Shown: one piece after another, positions 1-6,826 of the stretch | Position numbering within the stretch: position 1 is the first letter of the stretch | Layout: the number at the start of each line of letters is the position of its first letter | Assembly: GCA_050739575.1 (NCBI GenBank) | Contig: JBOIBN010000089.1 | Location: forward strand, 1 to 7,863 | Length of the DNA stretch: 7,863 bases | Direction: 5' to 3' | DNA from: JBOIBN01 sp050739575 | GTDB lineage: Bacteria > Pseudomonadota > Gammaproteobacteria > JAKDMP01 | Program-made: the position numbers and the translations under genes | The notes under the pieces: generated by a model | What the model was told of the DNA's origin: nothing | The model's input: only the letters and a program-made list of their open reading frames with translations | The model's database searches: none

Positions 1-41
1 CACGGCGAAAGTCGGGGGTTCAAATCCCTCAGCACCCACCA
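1..41 (+). tRNA. tRNA-Val (probably TAC anticodon), 3' part only
   Basis: Only the 3' part is in the window. Bases 1-3 read CAC, which fit position 36 of the anticodon plus positions 37-38. The 3' anticodon stem (GGCGA), a five-base variable loop (AAGTC), a T-arm with stem GGGGG/CCCTC around the TTCAAAT loop, the 3' acceptor strand AGCACCC, discriminator A and an encoded CCA follow in order. A C at position 36, discriminator A and the inferred GGGTGCT acceptor strand suit tRNA-Val. The first anticodon base lies outside the window, so TAC versus GAC cannot be seen. It sits six bases before tRNA-Asp and probably shares its transcript. Confidence 0.8.
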
Positions 42-47
42 CGCAAC

Positions 48-124
48 GGAGTGGTAGTTCAGCTGGTTAGAATACCGGCCTGTCACGCCGGGGGTCGCGG
101 GTTCGAGTCCCGTCCACTCCGCCA
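48..124 (+). tRNA. tRNA-Asp (anticodon GTC)
   Basis: This is a complete 77-base tRNA. The acceptor stem GGAGTGG pairs fully with CCACTCC, followed by discriminator G and an encoded CCA. The D-arm contains AGCTGGTTA, the anticodon stem CCGGC/GCCGG holds the loop CTGTCAC with anticodon GTC, and the variable loop is GGGTC. The T-arm is GCGGG TTCGAGT CCCGT. It reads GAC/GAT aspartate codons. The sequence is very close to the E. coli tRNA-Asp as remembered. It is followed after five bases by a terminator, so it is the last gene of the tRNA unit. Confidence 0.97.
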
Positions 125-129
125 CTTGC

Positions 130-162
130 GGGAGGGTGCGTACAGGCACCCTCTCTTGTTTT
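130..162 (+). terminator. Intrinsic terminator of the tRNA-Val/tRNA-Asp unit
   Basis: Bases 130-139 pair with 146-155 to give a ten-base-pair stem with a single G-T wobble; its core is GAGGGTGC/GCACCCTC around a six-base loop (GTACAG). A T-rich run, TTGTTTT, follows at 156-162. This is a textbook Rho-independent terminator on the plus strand, five bases after tRNA-Asp. It separates tRNA transcription from ppiD and makes any ppiD start upstream of it (for example the in-frame GTG at 136) implausible. Confidence 0.88.
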
Positions 163-190
163 GGAAACCCTGATCCTGTCGGGGTTTTCC
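163..190. other. Bulged stem-loop between the tRNA terminator and ppiD
   Basis: GGAAACCC (163-170) can pair with GGGTTTTCC (182-190), giving eight base pairs with one bulged T at 185 and an 11-base loop. It directly abuts the T-tract of the preceding terminator. No T-run follows it, so it is not an obvious second terminator. It could be an RNA-processing or backup structure, or chance. A smaller hairpin, CGGCT/AGCCG with a five-base loop, lies at 210-224 in the ppiD leader. Confidence 0.3.
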
Positions 191-252
191 TTAACGGATC
201 GAAACCGAACGGCTGTTCGAGCCGGACGTTGCATCAAGGGTACCAAAAAGCA

Positions 253-2178
253 ATGCTTACAACCTTCCGTAATCATGCCAAGGGTTGGATCGCCTGGGTT
301 TTCGTGATTCTCATCACGGTGCCCTTCGCCTTTTGGGGCATCGGCCAGTACCGGAGCCTGATCACCACCGACTATGTAGCCAAAGTTAACGGTGAGAAGG
401 TCATGCCGGATGCCTTTCAGCGCGCTTATCAGCAGGCCTATCAGCAGCGTCAGACGACGCTCGGCGACAAGTTCAATCCCACGGACAAGGAGCAGCAGGC
501 GCTCAAGGATCAGGTGCTCGATCAATTGATCAACCAGACGCTGTTGCGCCAACAGGCCGAGCATAACGGACTGGTTGCCAGTGAAGCGGATTTGCAGGCC
601 CAGATCGCGCAGGTTCCCGCGTTCCAGTCCGGAGGCCATTTCGACTTTGAACAGTATCGCGCCGTGCTCGCCGCCAACGGCTATACGACCGATCAATTCG
701 AGGCCGGGATGCGCACGGACATTGCCGTGCAGCAGCTGCAGAACGGGCTCGCGCAGACTGCCTTCACGGTCCCGAAGGAAGCCGACCAACTGATCGGACT
801 GCTCCAGGAGCAGCGCAAGCTTGCCTGGTTCTCGCTGCCGCTCGATCATTTCAAGCCGGGTACGCCGCCGACGGACAAGGAAATTCAGGCTTACTACGCC
901 GCGCACCAGGAGGTTTTCTCCGTTCCGACGACGCTTGCGCTCGAATATGTTCGTCTGGGTCCGAAAACGCTCGAAGCTCGTGTCAAGCCCTCCGCGGCCG
1001 ATCTCGAATCCTACTATGCGTCGCATCAGAACCAGTATGGAATTCCGCCGGCGCGAAAAACAGCGCAGATCCTGATCAAACCCGCGGCCGCTGGCACGAA
1101 GGGCTGGGCGGCGGCAAAGACGCAGGCCGAACAACTACTTGCCGAAGTTCGCAGTGCGGCCAATCAGCAGAAGGAATTCTCGACGCTCGCCGTTAAGTAT
1201 TCGGGCGATCCAATTTCCCGTCGCAATGGCGGTGTGATTGGCTGGATTGCCCGCGGACAGATGCCCGCGGCCTTCGATCAGGCGCTCTTCGGCATCGCCA
1301 AGGTTGACGGTATCGCCGGTCCGCTGCGGACCAAGGATGGATGGACCCTGATTCAACTGCTTGACGAGCGCGGCGGATCGGTCAAGCCCTACGCCGAGAT
1401 CAAGCAACAGGTCGAGAAGGATTATCGAACGGACAAGGCGAAGGATCTCTATTTCAAACTGGGCGATCAGCTTGCGAATATCGCCTACGAGAATCCCGAC
1501 TCCTTGGCGCCCGTTGCCAAGGCGCTCAAGCTGCAAGTGCAGACGCTTGCCGGAGTGACGCAAGACAAGGGCACGGGCATCGCGAGCAAAAAGCAGATTC
1601 GTGCCGCGGCCTTCAACGACAGTGTACTGAAGGGGCATCAGAACAGCGAGCCGGTCAAGCTTGGCCCCGACGATGCGGTGGTGCTGCGGGTCAGCGACGT
1701 GAAGCCGAGTCATCCCAAGCCGCTCGCCGCCGTGCATGATGAAATCGCCGCGTTGCTTGAGCACCAGCAGGCGTTGGCCGCGGCGAAGATCGCAGCAGCG
1801 GGCGCGGTGCGGGACTTGCAATCGGGTCAAAAGATGGACGCGGTTGCAAGTGCGCTCGACGTGAAAGCCCAGGGACCAAGCGAGGCCGTACGCAACGATC
1901 CCAAACTTCCGGTGCCGATCGTCACGGCCGCCTTTGCCGAGCCGCCGCGTTCCGACGGCCAGCCTCGTTTCGGAACGGTGACGTTGAAGAACGGCAATCA
2001 GGCGGTGTACGCCATGCTGGGCGTGACGCAGAGCCTTCCCGACAAATTGGCGCCGACGATGCGCCAACTTTATTCGCAGCAGCTCGATCAGATGGATGCA
2101 ACGCAGGCGATTGACGACTACGTTGCCTGGTTGCGGAGCCACGCGGATATCAAAATCGACAAACAGAATATTCCCTGA
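253..2178 (+). CDS. ppiD: PpiD-type membrane-anchored periplasmic folding chaperone (SurA-like N-terminus plus parvulin domain)
   Basis: The 641-residue product matches the PpiD family, usually about 620-650 residues. PpiD is held in the inner membrane near the Sec translocon and assists newly exported proteins. A short cytosolic start (MLTTFRNHAKG) is followed by one membrane helix at about residues 12-31, then a SurA-like helical chaperone region up to about 230. A parvulin (PPIC) domain spans about 264-372, recognisable by YSGDPISRRNGG and the GWIARGQMPAAFDQALF stretch. The long C-terminal region is typical of PpiD. Both histidines usual in active parvulins are absent: Q272 sits in AQILI where HIL is usual, and T365 in GWTLI where YHLI is usual. 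E. coli PpiD likewise lacks them and has no clear isomerase activity, so a chaperone role is likely. The ATG at 253 is chosen because the membrane anchor starts there as in homologues and the frame upstream runs into the terminator. The only nearby Shine-Dalgarno-like sequence is AAGGG at 236-240, rather far away. Confidence 0.94.
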   Translation: MLTTFRNHAKGWIAWVFVILITVPFAFWGIGQYRSLITTDYVAKVNGEKVMPDAFQRAYQQAYQQRQTTLGDKFNPTDKEQQALKDQVLDQLINQTLLRQQAEHNGLVASEADLQAQIAQVPAFQSGGHFDFEQYRAVLAANGYTTDQFEAGMRTDIAVQQLQNGLAQTAFTVPKEADQLIGLLQEQRKLAWFSLPLDHFKPGTPPTDKEIQAYYAAHQEVFSVPTTLALEYVRLGPKTLEARVKPSAADLESYYASHQNQYGIPPARKTAQILIKPAAAGTKGWAAAKTQAEQLLAEVRSAANQQKEFSTLAVKYSGDPISRRNGGVIGWIARGQMPAAFDQALFGIAKVDGIAGPLRTKDGWTLIQLLDERGGSVKPYAEIKQQVEKDYRTDKAKDLYFKLGDQLANIAYENPDSLAPVAKALKLQVQTLAGVTQDKGTGIASKKQIRAAAFNDSVLKGHQNSEPVKLGPDDAVVLRVSDVKPSHPKPLAAVHDEIAALLEHQQALAAAKIAAAGAVRDLQSGQKMDAVASALDVKAQGPSEAVRNDPKLPVPIVTAAFAEPPRSDGQPRFGTVTLKNGNQAVYAMLGVTQSLPDKLAPTMRQLYSQQLDQMDATQAIDDYVAWLRSHADIKIDKQNIP

Positions 2179-2211
2179 TTTGTTTCCTGCTCGGGACCGG
2201 GAGATTTTTTA

Positions 2212-2406
2212 ATGATCCTGATTTTCCCCCTGGCCTGGCTTGTTGTGTGGCTGATTGCAGCAGTCGTCATTGGCACCTTCAGCGGGCTCGCACCACAGGG
2301 CAGTGGGCTGACGCTCTTTCTTGCGATTTTTCTCGGCGGCGGTTTCGTTTTGCCGCTGGTCGTCGGCGCCGGCTGGCTGCTCTGGCGTCGGCTGCACGGA
2401 AAGTGA
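2212..2406 (+). CDS. Small two-helix inner-membrane protein, function unknown
   Basis: This is a 64-residue, very hydrophobic protein that I do not recognise. Two membrane helices are visible, at about residues 2-22 and 33-58, joined by a short polar turn (SGLAPQGSG). The C-terminus is basic (WRRLHGK), which by the positive-inside rule predicts a cytoplasmic C-terminus and so both ends inside. A good ribosome binding site, GGGAG at 2199-2203, lies eight bases before the ATG. It begins 33 bases after the ppiD stop on the same strand, with no terminator between, so it is probably cotranscribed with ppiD. A role beside the PpiD/Sec machinery is speculation. It ends 23 bases from the convergent lpxH gene. 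The ribosome binding site and the clear hydrophobic pattern favour a real gene over a chance reading frame. Confidence 0.72.
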   Translation: MILIFPLAWLVVWLIAAVVIGTFSGLAPQGSGLTLFLAIFLGGGFVLPLVVGAGWLLWRRLHGK

Positions 2407-2429
2407 ACGATTCCGATTGAGGCGGCGCT

Positions 2430-3176
2430 TTATTCTGTCTGATGCGAGGAATTGGCAGGCGACAACGTATGCAGACGTGCGCCAGAATCGTCCACCCGCA
2501 GCAGGCTGCCCTGTTCGTACCAGTCGCCGAGCACGATCCGTTCGCAGGCGGCACCGTCCACTTGCGGGCGGTGAATCGCCGGACGGTGGGTATGGCCGTG
2601 GATCATACGCGTCACGCTGTGGGCATGGAACGCGGCTTCGACAGCGGCGGCATTCACATCCATGATTTCGGGTTGCTTGGTGGCGCCTCGGCGCCGGCTT
2701 TCCGCGCGCGCCTGTCCCGCAAGGACGCGCCGCTCGGCAAGCGGCCGCGCCAGGAAGTCCCGCTGCCAATCGCCATTCCGGACCATCACGCGAAAGGCCT
2801 GATAATCAGTGTCATCGGTGCACAGCACGTCGCCGTGGAGTATCAACGTCGGAGTTCCGTACAGATCCAAGCGCACGGGTTCAGCGAGTAATTCCATACC
2901 GGCCCGGCGGGCGTAATCCTCACCGAGCAAAAAGTCGCGGTTGCCGACGAGGAAGCGCACAGGCGTTCCGGTGGCGGAAACGGCCATCAGGCCTTCGGCT
3001 ACGCGCGCGTGGTGCGGATCTGGATCGTCGTCGCCAATCCAGGCCTCAAAGAGATCGCCCAGGATGTAAAGTGCCTCGGCGTTACGCGCCGTGCCAGCGA
3101 GAAAATCGAGAAACAGCGCGGTAATCCTCGGTCGCATCGGATCGAGATGCAGGTCGGAAATGAACAGCGTGCTCAC
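2430..3176 (-). CDS. lpxH: UDP-2,3-diacylglucosamine diphosphatase (LpxH, lipid A biosynthesis)
   Basis: LpxH hydrolyses UDP-2,3-diacylglucosamine to lipid X and UMP, the fourth step of lipid A synthesis, as a peripheral enzyme on the inner face of the inner membrane. The 248-residue product is close to the usual 240. The calcineurin-like dimetal signature is intact and falls at the same residue numbers as in E. coli LpxH: D8 and H10 (SDLHL), D41 (GDLFEAW), N79 and R80 (GNRD), H114 (HGD), and H195 and H197 (GHTH). An active enzyme is therefore expected. Translation begins at a GTG whose bases overlap the TGA stop of the upstream cyclophilin (GTGA, 3176-3173), implying translational coupling. 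No terminator is evident in the 23 bases between its stop and the convergent small membrane protein gene. Confidence 0.96.
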   Translation of the reverse strand: MSTLFISDLHLDPMRPRITALFLDFLAGTARNAEALYILGDLFEAWIGDDDPDPHHARVAEGLMAVSATGTPVRFLVGNRDFLLGEDYARRAGMELLAEPVRLDLYGTPTLILHGDVLCTDDTDYQAFRVMVRNGDWQRDFLARPLAERRVLAGQARAESRRRGATKQPEIMDVNAAAVEAAFHAHSVTRMIHGHTHRPAIHRPQVDGAACERIVLGDWYEQGSLLRVDDSGARLHTLSPANSSHQTE

Positions 3177-3772
3177 TGTTTCAGCAGTACGATTTTCTGA
3201 ATGATCACCGGCGCCTGCGGCGCATCCTGCATGAACGGACCCGCCGGTCCCGTGGGCACCTGCGCGATCTTGTCCACCACATCCATGCCCGAGATCACGT
3301 GTCCAAACACTGCGTAGCCCGGTTGCGTCGGGCTTGCATAATCGAGCGACGCGTTGTCGACAAGATTAATGTAGAACTGCGATTTTGCCGTGTCCGGTGC
3401 CTGTTGGCGCGCCATGGCAATGGTGCCGCGGGTATTGGGCAGGCCGTTGTTCGCCTCGTCTTTGATCGGCGCCCGCGTCGGCTTTTCCTGATACGTGGCG
3501 GTATAGCCGCCGCCCTGGATCATGAAGCCGGGGATCACGCGATGGAAAATGGTTCCGGCGTAGAAACCCGAGCGCACGTAGCCGAGAAAGTTCTTGACGG
3601 TGATCGGCGCGTGGGCGGGATCGAGCTGCACCACGATATTGCCCATGCTGGTTTCAATCTGCACTCGCGGCGCTGTCTGCGCGCTGACCGAGGCGGAAGC
3701 GGAAGTCGCCGCAAGGGCCGGGCTCGCCGCCACGAGGGCGAGCAGGGCGAGAAAATGGAGTTTGACATGCAT
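3173..3772 (-). CDS. ppiA: Periplasmic cyclophilin-type peptidyl-prolyl cis-trans isomerase
   Basis: The 199-residue protein has a clear Sec signal peptide: MHVK, a hydrophobic core (LHFLALLALVAA), then SPALA with probable cleavage after A21, followed by a Ser/Ala-rich linker to about residue 34. The rest is one cyclophilin domain with FHRVIPGFMIQGG (R78, F83 and Q86 correspond to catalytic Arg, Phe and Gln), SQFYINL (F133) and GYAVFGHVISGMDVVDKI. It should catalyse proline isomerisation in the periplasm, like E. coli PpiA; automated annotation may name it PpiB. The frame extends upstream to 3904, but the start at 3772 is preferred because the signal peptide begins there and GGAG lies nine bases before it on the minus strand. 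It heads a two-gene unit with lpxH and is divergent from gltX, with 131 bases between the starts. Confidence 0.93.
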   Translation of the reverse strand: MHVKLHFLALLALVAASPALAATSASASVSAQTAPRVQIETSMGNIVVQLDPAHAPITVKNFLGYVRSGFYAGTIFHRVIPGFMIQGGGYTATYQEKPTRAPIKDEANNGLPNTRGTIAMARQQAPDTAKSQFYINLVDNASLDYASPTQPGYAVFGHVISGMDVVDKIAQVPTGPAGPFMQDAPQAPVIIQKIVLLKQ

Positions 3773-3903
3773 CGGAGCAGGCTCCATCGGTAGGGTTGCC
3801 GTGCATGATACCGTTGTGCTGTGGTCGTATGCCCGGCGCGGCTGTGCGAAAATCACGTCACGGCGTCGTCCGCGGCGCGGTTCCCCCCATTCCGGCGTGT
3901 TCA

Positions 3904-5289
3904 ATGATCCGCACCCGCTTCGCTCCCAGCCCGACCGGCCGCCTGCATCTCGGCAACGTGCGCACGGCGCTGTTCAGTGCGCTTTACGCTGCGAAGCAGG
4001 GCGGCGCCTTCGTGCTGCGTGTGGAGGATACCGACGCTGCGCGCAGCCGCGAATCCCACATCGCTTCGCAGCTTGAGGATTTGCGCTGGCTGGGCCTCGA
4101 ATGGAACGAAGGCCCGGACCTCGGCGGGCCTCATGAACCTTACCGGCAGTCCGAACGCGGCGCGATCTATGCCCGTTATTTCGATCGCCTCGCCGCCGAT
4201 GATCGCACCTACCCCTGCTTCTGCAGCGCCGAGGAACTCGCCGCCGCGCGGGCGGCGGCGCTCGCGGCCTGCCGCGCACCGCGCTATTCCGGCACCTGCG
4301 CCCGGTTGATGCCGGAAGAGGCGCAGCGGCGACTTGTCGGCGGCGAGCTCGCCTCGCTGCGCTTTCGCGTGCCGCCGGGACGTAGCGTCGTCTTCGACGA
4401 TCTCGTGCGCGGCGAGCAACGCATGGCGGCCGACGATCTCGGCGATTTCGTCGTCCGCCGCACGGACGGCAGCCCGGCTTTTTTCTTTGCCAACGCACTC
4501 GACGACGCGCTGATGGAGATCACGCACGTCCTGCGTGGGGAGGATCATCTGACGAATACCCCGCGCCAGTTACTGATTCTGGAGGCGCTGGGGTTGACCG
4601 CGCCCCGCTATGGACATCTGCCGCTGGTGCTCGACCTCTCTGGCAAGCCGCTTTCCAAACGCGACGCCAGCATCGGTCTGGCCGATCTGCGCGAGGCGGG
4701 CATACTGCCGGACGCCCTTGCCAATTATCTGCTGCGTCTCGGCCATGCCACCATGAATGCCGCGTTGCTCGATGTGAGCCGGCGCGCCAGCGAATTCGAT
4801 CCTGCGCATCTCGGCCGCGCACCGGCGCATTTCGATGCCGTGCAGCTTGCGCACTGGCAGCGCCTCGCCGTTCACGCGCTCGATTCAGCCGGGGCCGCCG
4901 CGTGGGCGGGTGCCGCGTCGGTTCCGCAGGAACGCTGGCCCGATTTCTGGGCGCTGGTGCGGGACAACGTGGAAAGCCGCGAGGACGTCGCCACCTGGGC
5001 CGATGCGCTCATGAGCCTGCCGGATGTGAAAGCGCTGGGCGATGCGCCCGCGACTCTAATGGGCACAGCCGTCGAGCTCGCCGAAGAACCGGATTACGAA
5101 GCCTTCGTGCGCGAACTGAAAGAACGCAGCGCGCTCGGCGGACGCAAACTGTTCCAGCCGCTACGTGCCGCGCTCACCGGACGCCATGACGGTCCCGAAC
5201 TCGCGCGTCTGTGGACGTACTTCACGCCCGCGGAACGGCGCGAGCATTTCCGGCATGCCCACAAGGTTATTCGCGATGCCGTTGCCTGA
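3904..5289 (+). CDS. gltX: Glutamate--tRNA ligase (class I GluRS, possibly a second-type GluRS)
   Basis: This is a 461-residue full-length glutamyl-tRNA synthetase, charging tRNA-Glu in the cytosol. It opens with the family signature RFAPSPTGRLHLGN (HIGH motif as HLGN, residues 15-18), continues with RVEDTD and LRGEDHLTNTPRQL, and has the second ATP motif as KPLSKR (residues 248-253). The C-terminal helical part, from about 300, is the anticodon-binding region, so this is not the short GluQ-RS, which lacks it. In the zinc-binding insert Cys105, Cys107 and Cys132 are present, but the fourth position (His in E. coli) is Arg134. The KPLSKR motif and the short linker after the NYLLRLGH motif recall GluRS2-type enzymes, which in some bacteria favour particular tRNA-Glu or tRNA-Gln isoacceptors; this is inference. 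The ATG at 3904 fits homologues, but no Shine-Dalgarno sequence precedes it. It overlaps cysS by 14 bases. Confidence 0.94.
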   Translation: MIRTRFAPSPTGRLHLGNVRTALFSALYAAKQGGAFVLRVEDTDAARSRESHIASQLEDLRWLGLEWNEGPDLGGPHEPYRQSERGAIYARYFDRLAADDRTYPCFCSAEELAAARAAALAACRAPRYSGTCARLMPEEAQRRLVGGELASLRFRVPPGRSVVFDDLVRGEQRMAADDLGDFVVRRTDGSPAFFFANALDDALMEITHVLRGEDHLTNTPRQLLILEALGLTAPRYGHLPLVLDLSGKPLSKRDASIGLADLREAGILPDALANYLLRLGHATMNAALLDVSRRASEFDPAHLGRAPAHFDAVQLAHWQRLAVHALDSAGAAAWAGAASVPQERWPDFWALVRDNVESREDVATWADALMSLPDVKALGDAPATLMGTAVELAEEPDYEAFVRELKERSALGGRKLFQPLRAALTGRHDGPELARLWTYFTPAERREHFRHAHKVIRDAVA

Positions 5290-6676
5290 CGTGTACATTC
5301 ATAATTCGCTCACGCGCAGGAAGGAACGTCTAGTGCCGCGCGTGCCCGGAAAGATTGGCATTTACGTCTGCGGCGTGACCGTGTACGACGACAGCCATCT
5401 GGGCCATGCGCGGATGCTGATCGTCTTCGACATGGTGGTGCGCTATCTGCGCGCGCGCGGACTCGACGTCACCTACGTGCGCAACATCACCGACATAGAC
5501 GACAAGATCATCCGCCGTGCAGCAGAGAACAATGAGGACTGGCGGGCGCTGGTGGAACGCTACATCGCGCGCGTGGGCGAAGACGAACGCGCGCTGGGGC
5601 TTGTTGCCCCTGATGTCGAACCACGCGCGACCGAAAACCTTGACGCCATCGTCGCCATGATCGGGCGCTTGATTGAAAACGGCCACGCCTACCGCGCGGA
5701 AAACGGCGACGTGTACTATTCGGTCGCGAGCTTTTCCGCCTACGGCGCGCTTGCCGGTCAGCGCCCGGAAGAGCTGCGCGCGGGCGCGCGTGTCGAGCCG
5801 GACGAAGCCAAACGCGATCCGCTCGACTTCGCCCTGTGGAAGGCCGAGAAGCCTGGCGAACCAGCCTGGGATGCGCCGTGGGGCCGCGGACGGCCCGGTT
5901 GGCATATCGAATGCTCGGCCATGTCCATCGCCAATCTCGGGCCGCATTTCGACATCCACGGCGGCGGCCTCGATCTCAAATTTCCGCATCACGAAAACGA
6001 GATCGCGCAATCCGAGGCCGCGACCGGCGAGCATTTCGCGAACCTGTGGATGCACAACGGCTTCGTCGAGGTCGACGCCGAGAAAATGGCGAAGTCGCTC
6101 GGCAACTTCACTACCATCCGCGATCTGCTCGCGCGCTGGCCCGGCGAGACGCTGCGCTACTTCATTCTCTCCAGCCACTACCGCAGCCCGCTGTCCTACA
6201 CCGACGGACGGATCGAGGAAGCGCACGCCGCGCTTTCGCGTCTGTATCTCGCGTTACGCGGACTCGATGCGAAAGGCGAGGGCAACGGATCCGCGCCGGA
6301 CACGTATGCTGAACGCTTCCACGCCGCGATGAGCGACGACTTCAACACGCCCGAAGCGCTCGCCGTCCTGTTCGATCTTGCGCGCGAACTCAACCGCCGC
6401 CGCGAAGCGGGTGAATCCGCCGAAGCACTCGCAAGGGAATTGCGCAGACTGGCCGAACCGCTCGGCCTGCTTCAATCCGATGCGGACGAATTCCTGCGTC
6501 TCGGCCACAAGCAAGGTGCATTGGATGCAACCGCGATCGAACGTCTCATAGAAGAAAGGCGTGCCGCCCGCTTCACTCGCGACTTCGAGCGTGCCGATGA
6601 AATCCGCGACCAACTCACCGCCGCCAGCATCGTCCTCGAAGACACCGCAGACGCCACCCTCTGGCGCCGCGGTTGA
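5276..6676 (+). CDS. cysS: Cysteine--tRNA ligase (CysRS)
   Basis: This 466-residue class I synthetase attaches cysteine to tRNA-Cys in the cytosol; E. coli CysRS has 461. Key elements are all present and offset by four from E. coli: zinc ligands C32 (YVCGVTVYD), C213 (WHIECSAMS), H238 and E242 (FPHHENE). The HIGH motif is HLGH, just after C32, and KMSKS appears as KMAKS (270-274). The DALR-type helical domain (FHAAMSDDFNTPEA) and a C-terminal region ending in LEDTADATLWRRG follow, so the protein is complete. The ATG at 5276 is chosen because the family N-terminus begins there and AAGG at 5263-5266 lies nine bases upstream. It starts inside the end of gltX, so the two are cotranscribed and probably coupled. 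No convincing terminator follows its stop; GC content falls sharply after it. Confidence 0.97.
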   Translation: MPLPDVYIHNSLTRRKERLVPRVPGKIGIYVCGVTVYDDSHLGHARMLIVFDMVVRYLRARGLDVTYVRNITDIDDKIIRRAAENNEDWRALVERYIARVGEDERALGLVAPDVEPRATENLDAIVAMIGRLIENGHAYRAENGDVYYSVASFSAYGALAGQRPEELRAGARVEPDEAKRDPLDFALWKAEKPGEPAWDAPWGRGRPGWHIECSAMSIANLGPHFDIHGGGLDLKFPHHENEIAQSEAATGEHFANLWMHNGFVEVDAEKMAKSLGNFTTIRDLLARWPGETLRYFILSSHYRSPLSYTDGRIEEAHAALSRLYLALRGLDAKGEGNGSAPDTYAERFHAAMSDDFNTPEALAVLFDLARELNRRREAGESAEALARELRRLAEPLGLLQSDADEFLRLGHKQGALDATAIERLIEERRAARFTRDFERADEIRDQLTAASIVLEDTADATLWRRG

Positions 6677-6766
6677 GTCGTTCCCTTTTTCAGTGATTAT
6701 CAGTTTATTCGCACGCCTACCAAGCAGAGATTTAACCTGATTCTGTGTGCTTGCCAATCGCTTTAA

Positions 6767-6807
6767 TGCATTTTTTGGCCCAAGTTCTTGCATTTTCGTG
6801 GTCCAAG
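6767..6807 (+). repeat. Imperfect direct repeat pair (18/19 bases, period 22) in the ATPase gene leader
   Basis: Copy 1 (6767-6784) and copy 2 (6789-6807) share TGCATTTT at the left and CCAAG at the right. Aligned with one gap they agree at 16 of 19 positions. Each right half holds a small palindrome: TTGG-C-CCAA in copy 1 and TGG-T-CCA in copy 2. The period of 22 bases is about two helical turns, so both copies would face the same side of the DNA. Copy 2 overlaps the -35 element of the proposed promoter. This arrangement would suit an operator for a dimeric repressor, but a chance duplication cannot be excluded. Confidence 0.5.
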
Positions 6808-6816
6808 CGCTATAAC
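6788..6816 (+). promoter_or_regulatory. Sigma-70-like promoter for the partial ATPase gene
   Basis: TTGCAT (6788-6793) and TATAAC (6811-6816) are separated by exactly 17 bases. The -10 matches the consensus at five of six positions and the -35 at three of six. Transcription would start near 6823, leaving a leader of about 70 bases before the GTG at 6892. It lies in a low-GC gap, and the direct repeat copy at 6789-6807 covers its -35 and spacer, hinting at repression. The assignment rests on pattern alone. Confidence 0.45.
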
Positions 6817-6826
6817 TATTCGTCAA

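Noticed and set aside
67..2142. Two long minus-strand open frames (67-1134 and 1135-2142) opposite ppiD.
   Set aside because: Both are Arg/Leu-rich shadows without domain signatures, lie antisense to a clearly real gene, and the first covers tRNA-Asp and its terminator.
2397..2415. CGGAA/TTCCG hairpin between the convergent small membrane protein gene and lpxH as a shared terminator.
   Set aside because: The stem is only five base pairs, partly inside the coding region, with no T-tract on either strand.
3805..3833. TATCAT on the minus strand (3810-3805) as -10 for the cyclophilin/lpxH unit.
   Set aside because: The -10 is good but the bases 17 upstream (GGCATA) match the -35 consensus poorly, so I do not list it as a promoter.
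5330..6226. 298-residue minus-strand open frame opposite cysS.
   Set aside because: It has no recognisable motif and lies fully antisense to a complete CysRS with all catalytic motifs; high GC creates such long shadows.
6652..6695. Hairpin CGCCA/TGGCG at the cysS end plus a T-run near 6686-6690 as a terminator.
   Set aside because: The T-run lies about 20 bases from the five-base-pair stem, too far for an intrinsic terminator.
6721..6753. Inverted repeat CAAGCA/TGCTTG after cysS.
   Set aside because: Six base pairs with a 21-base loop and no adjacent T-run is weak and may be chance.
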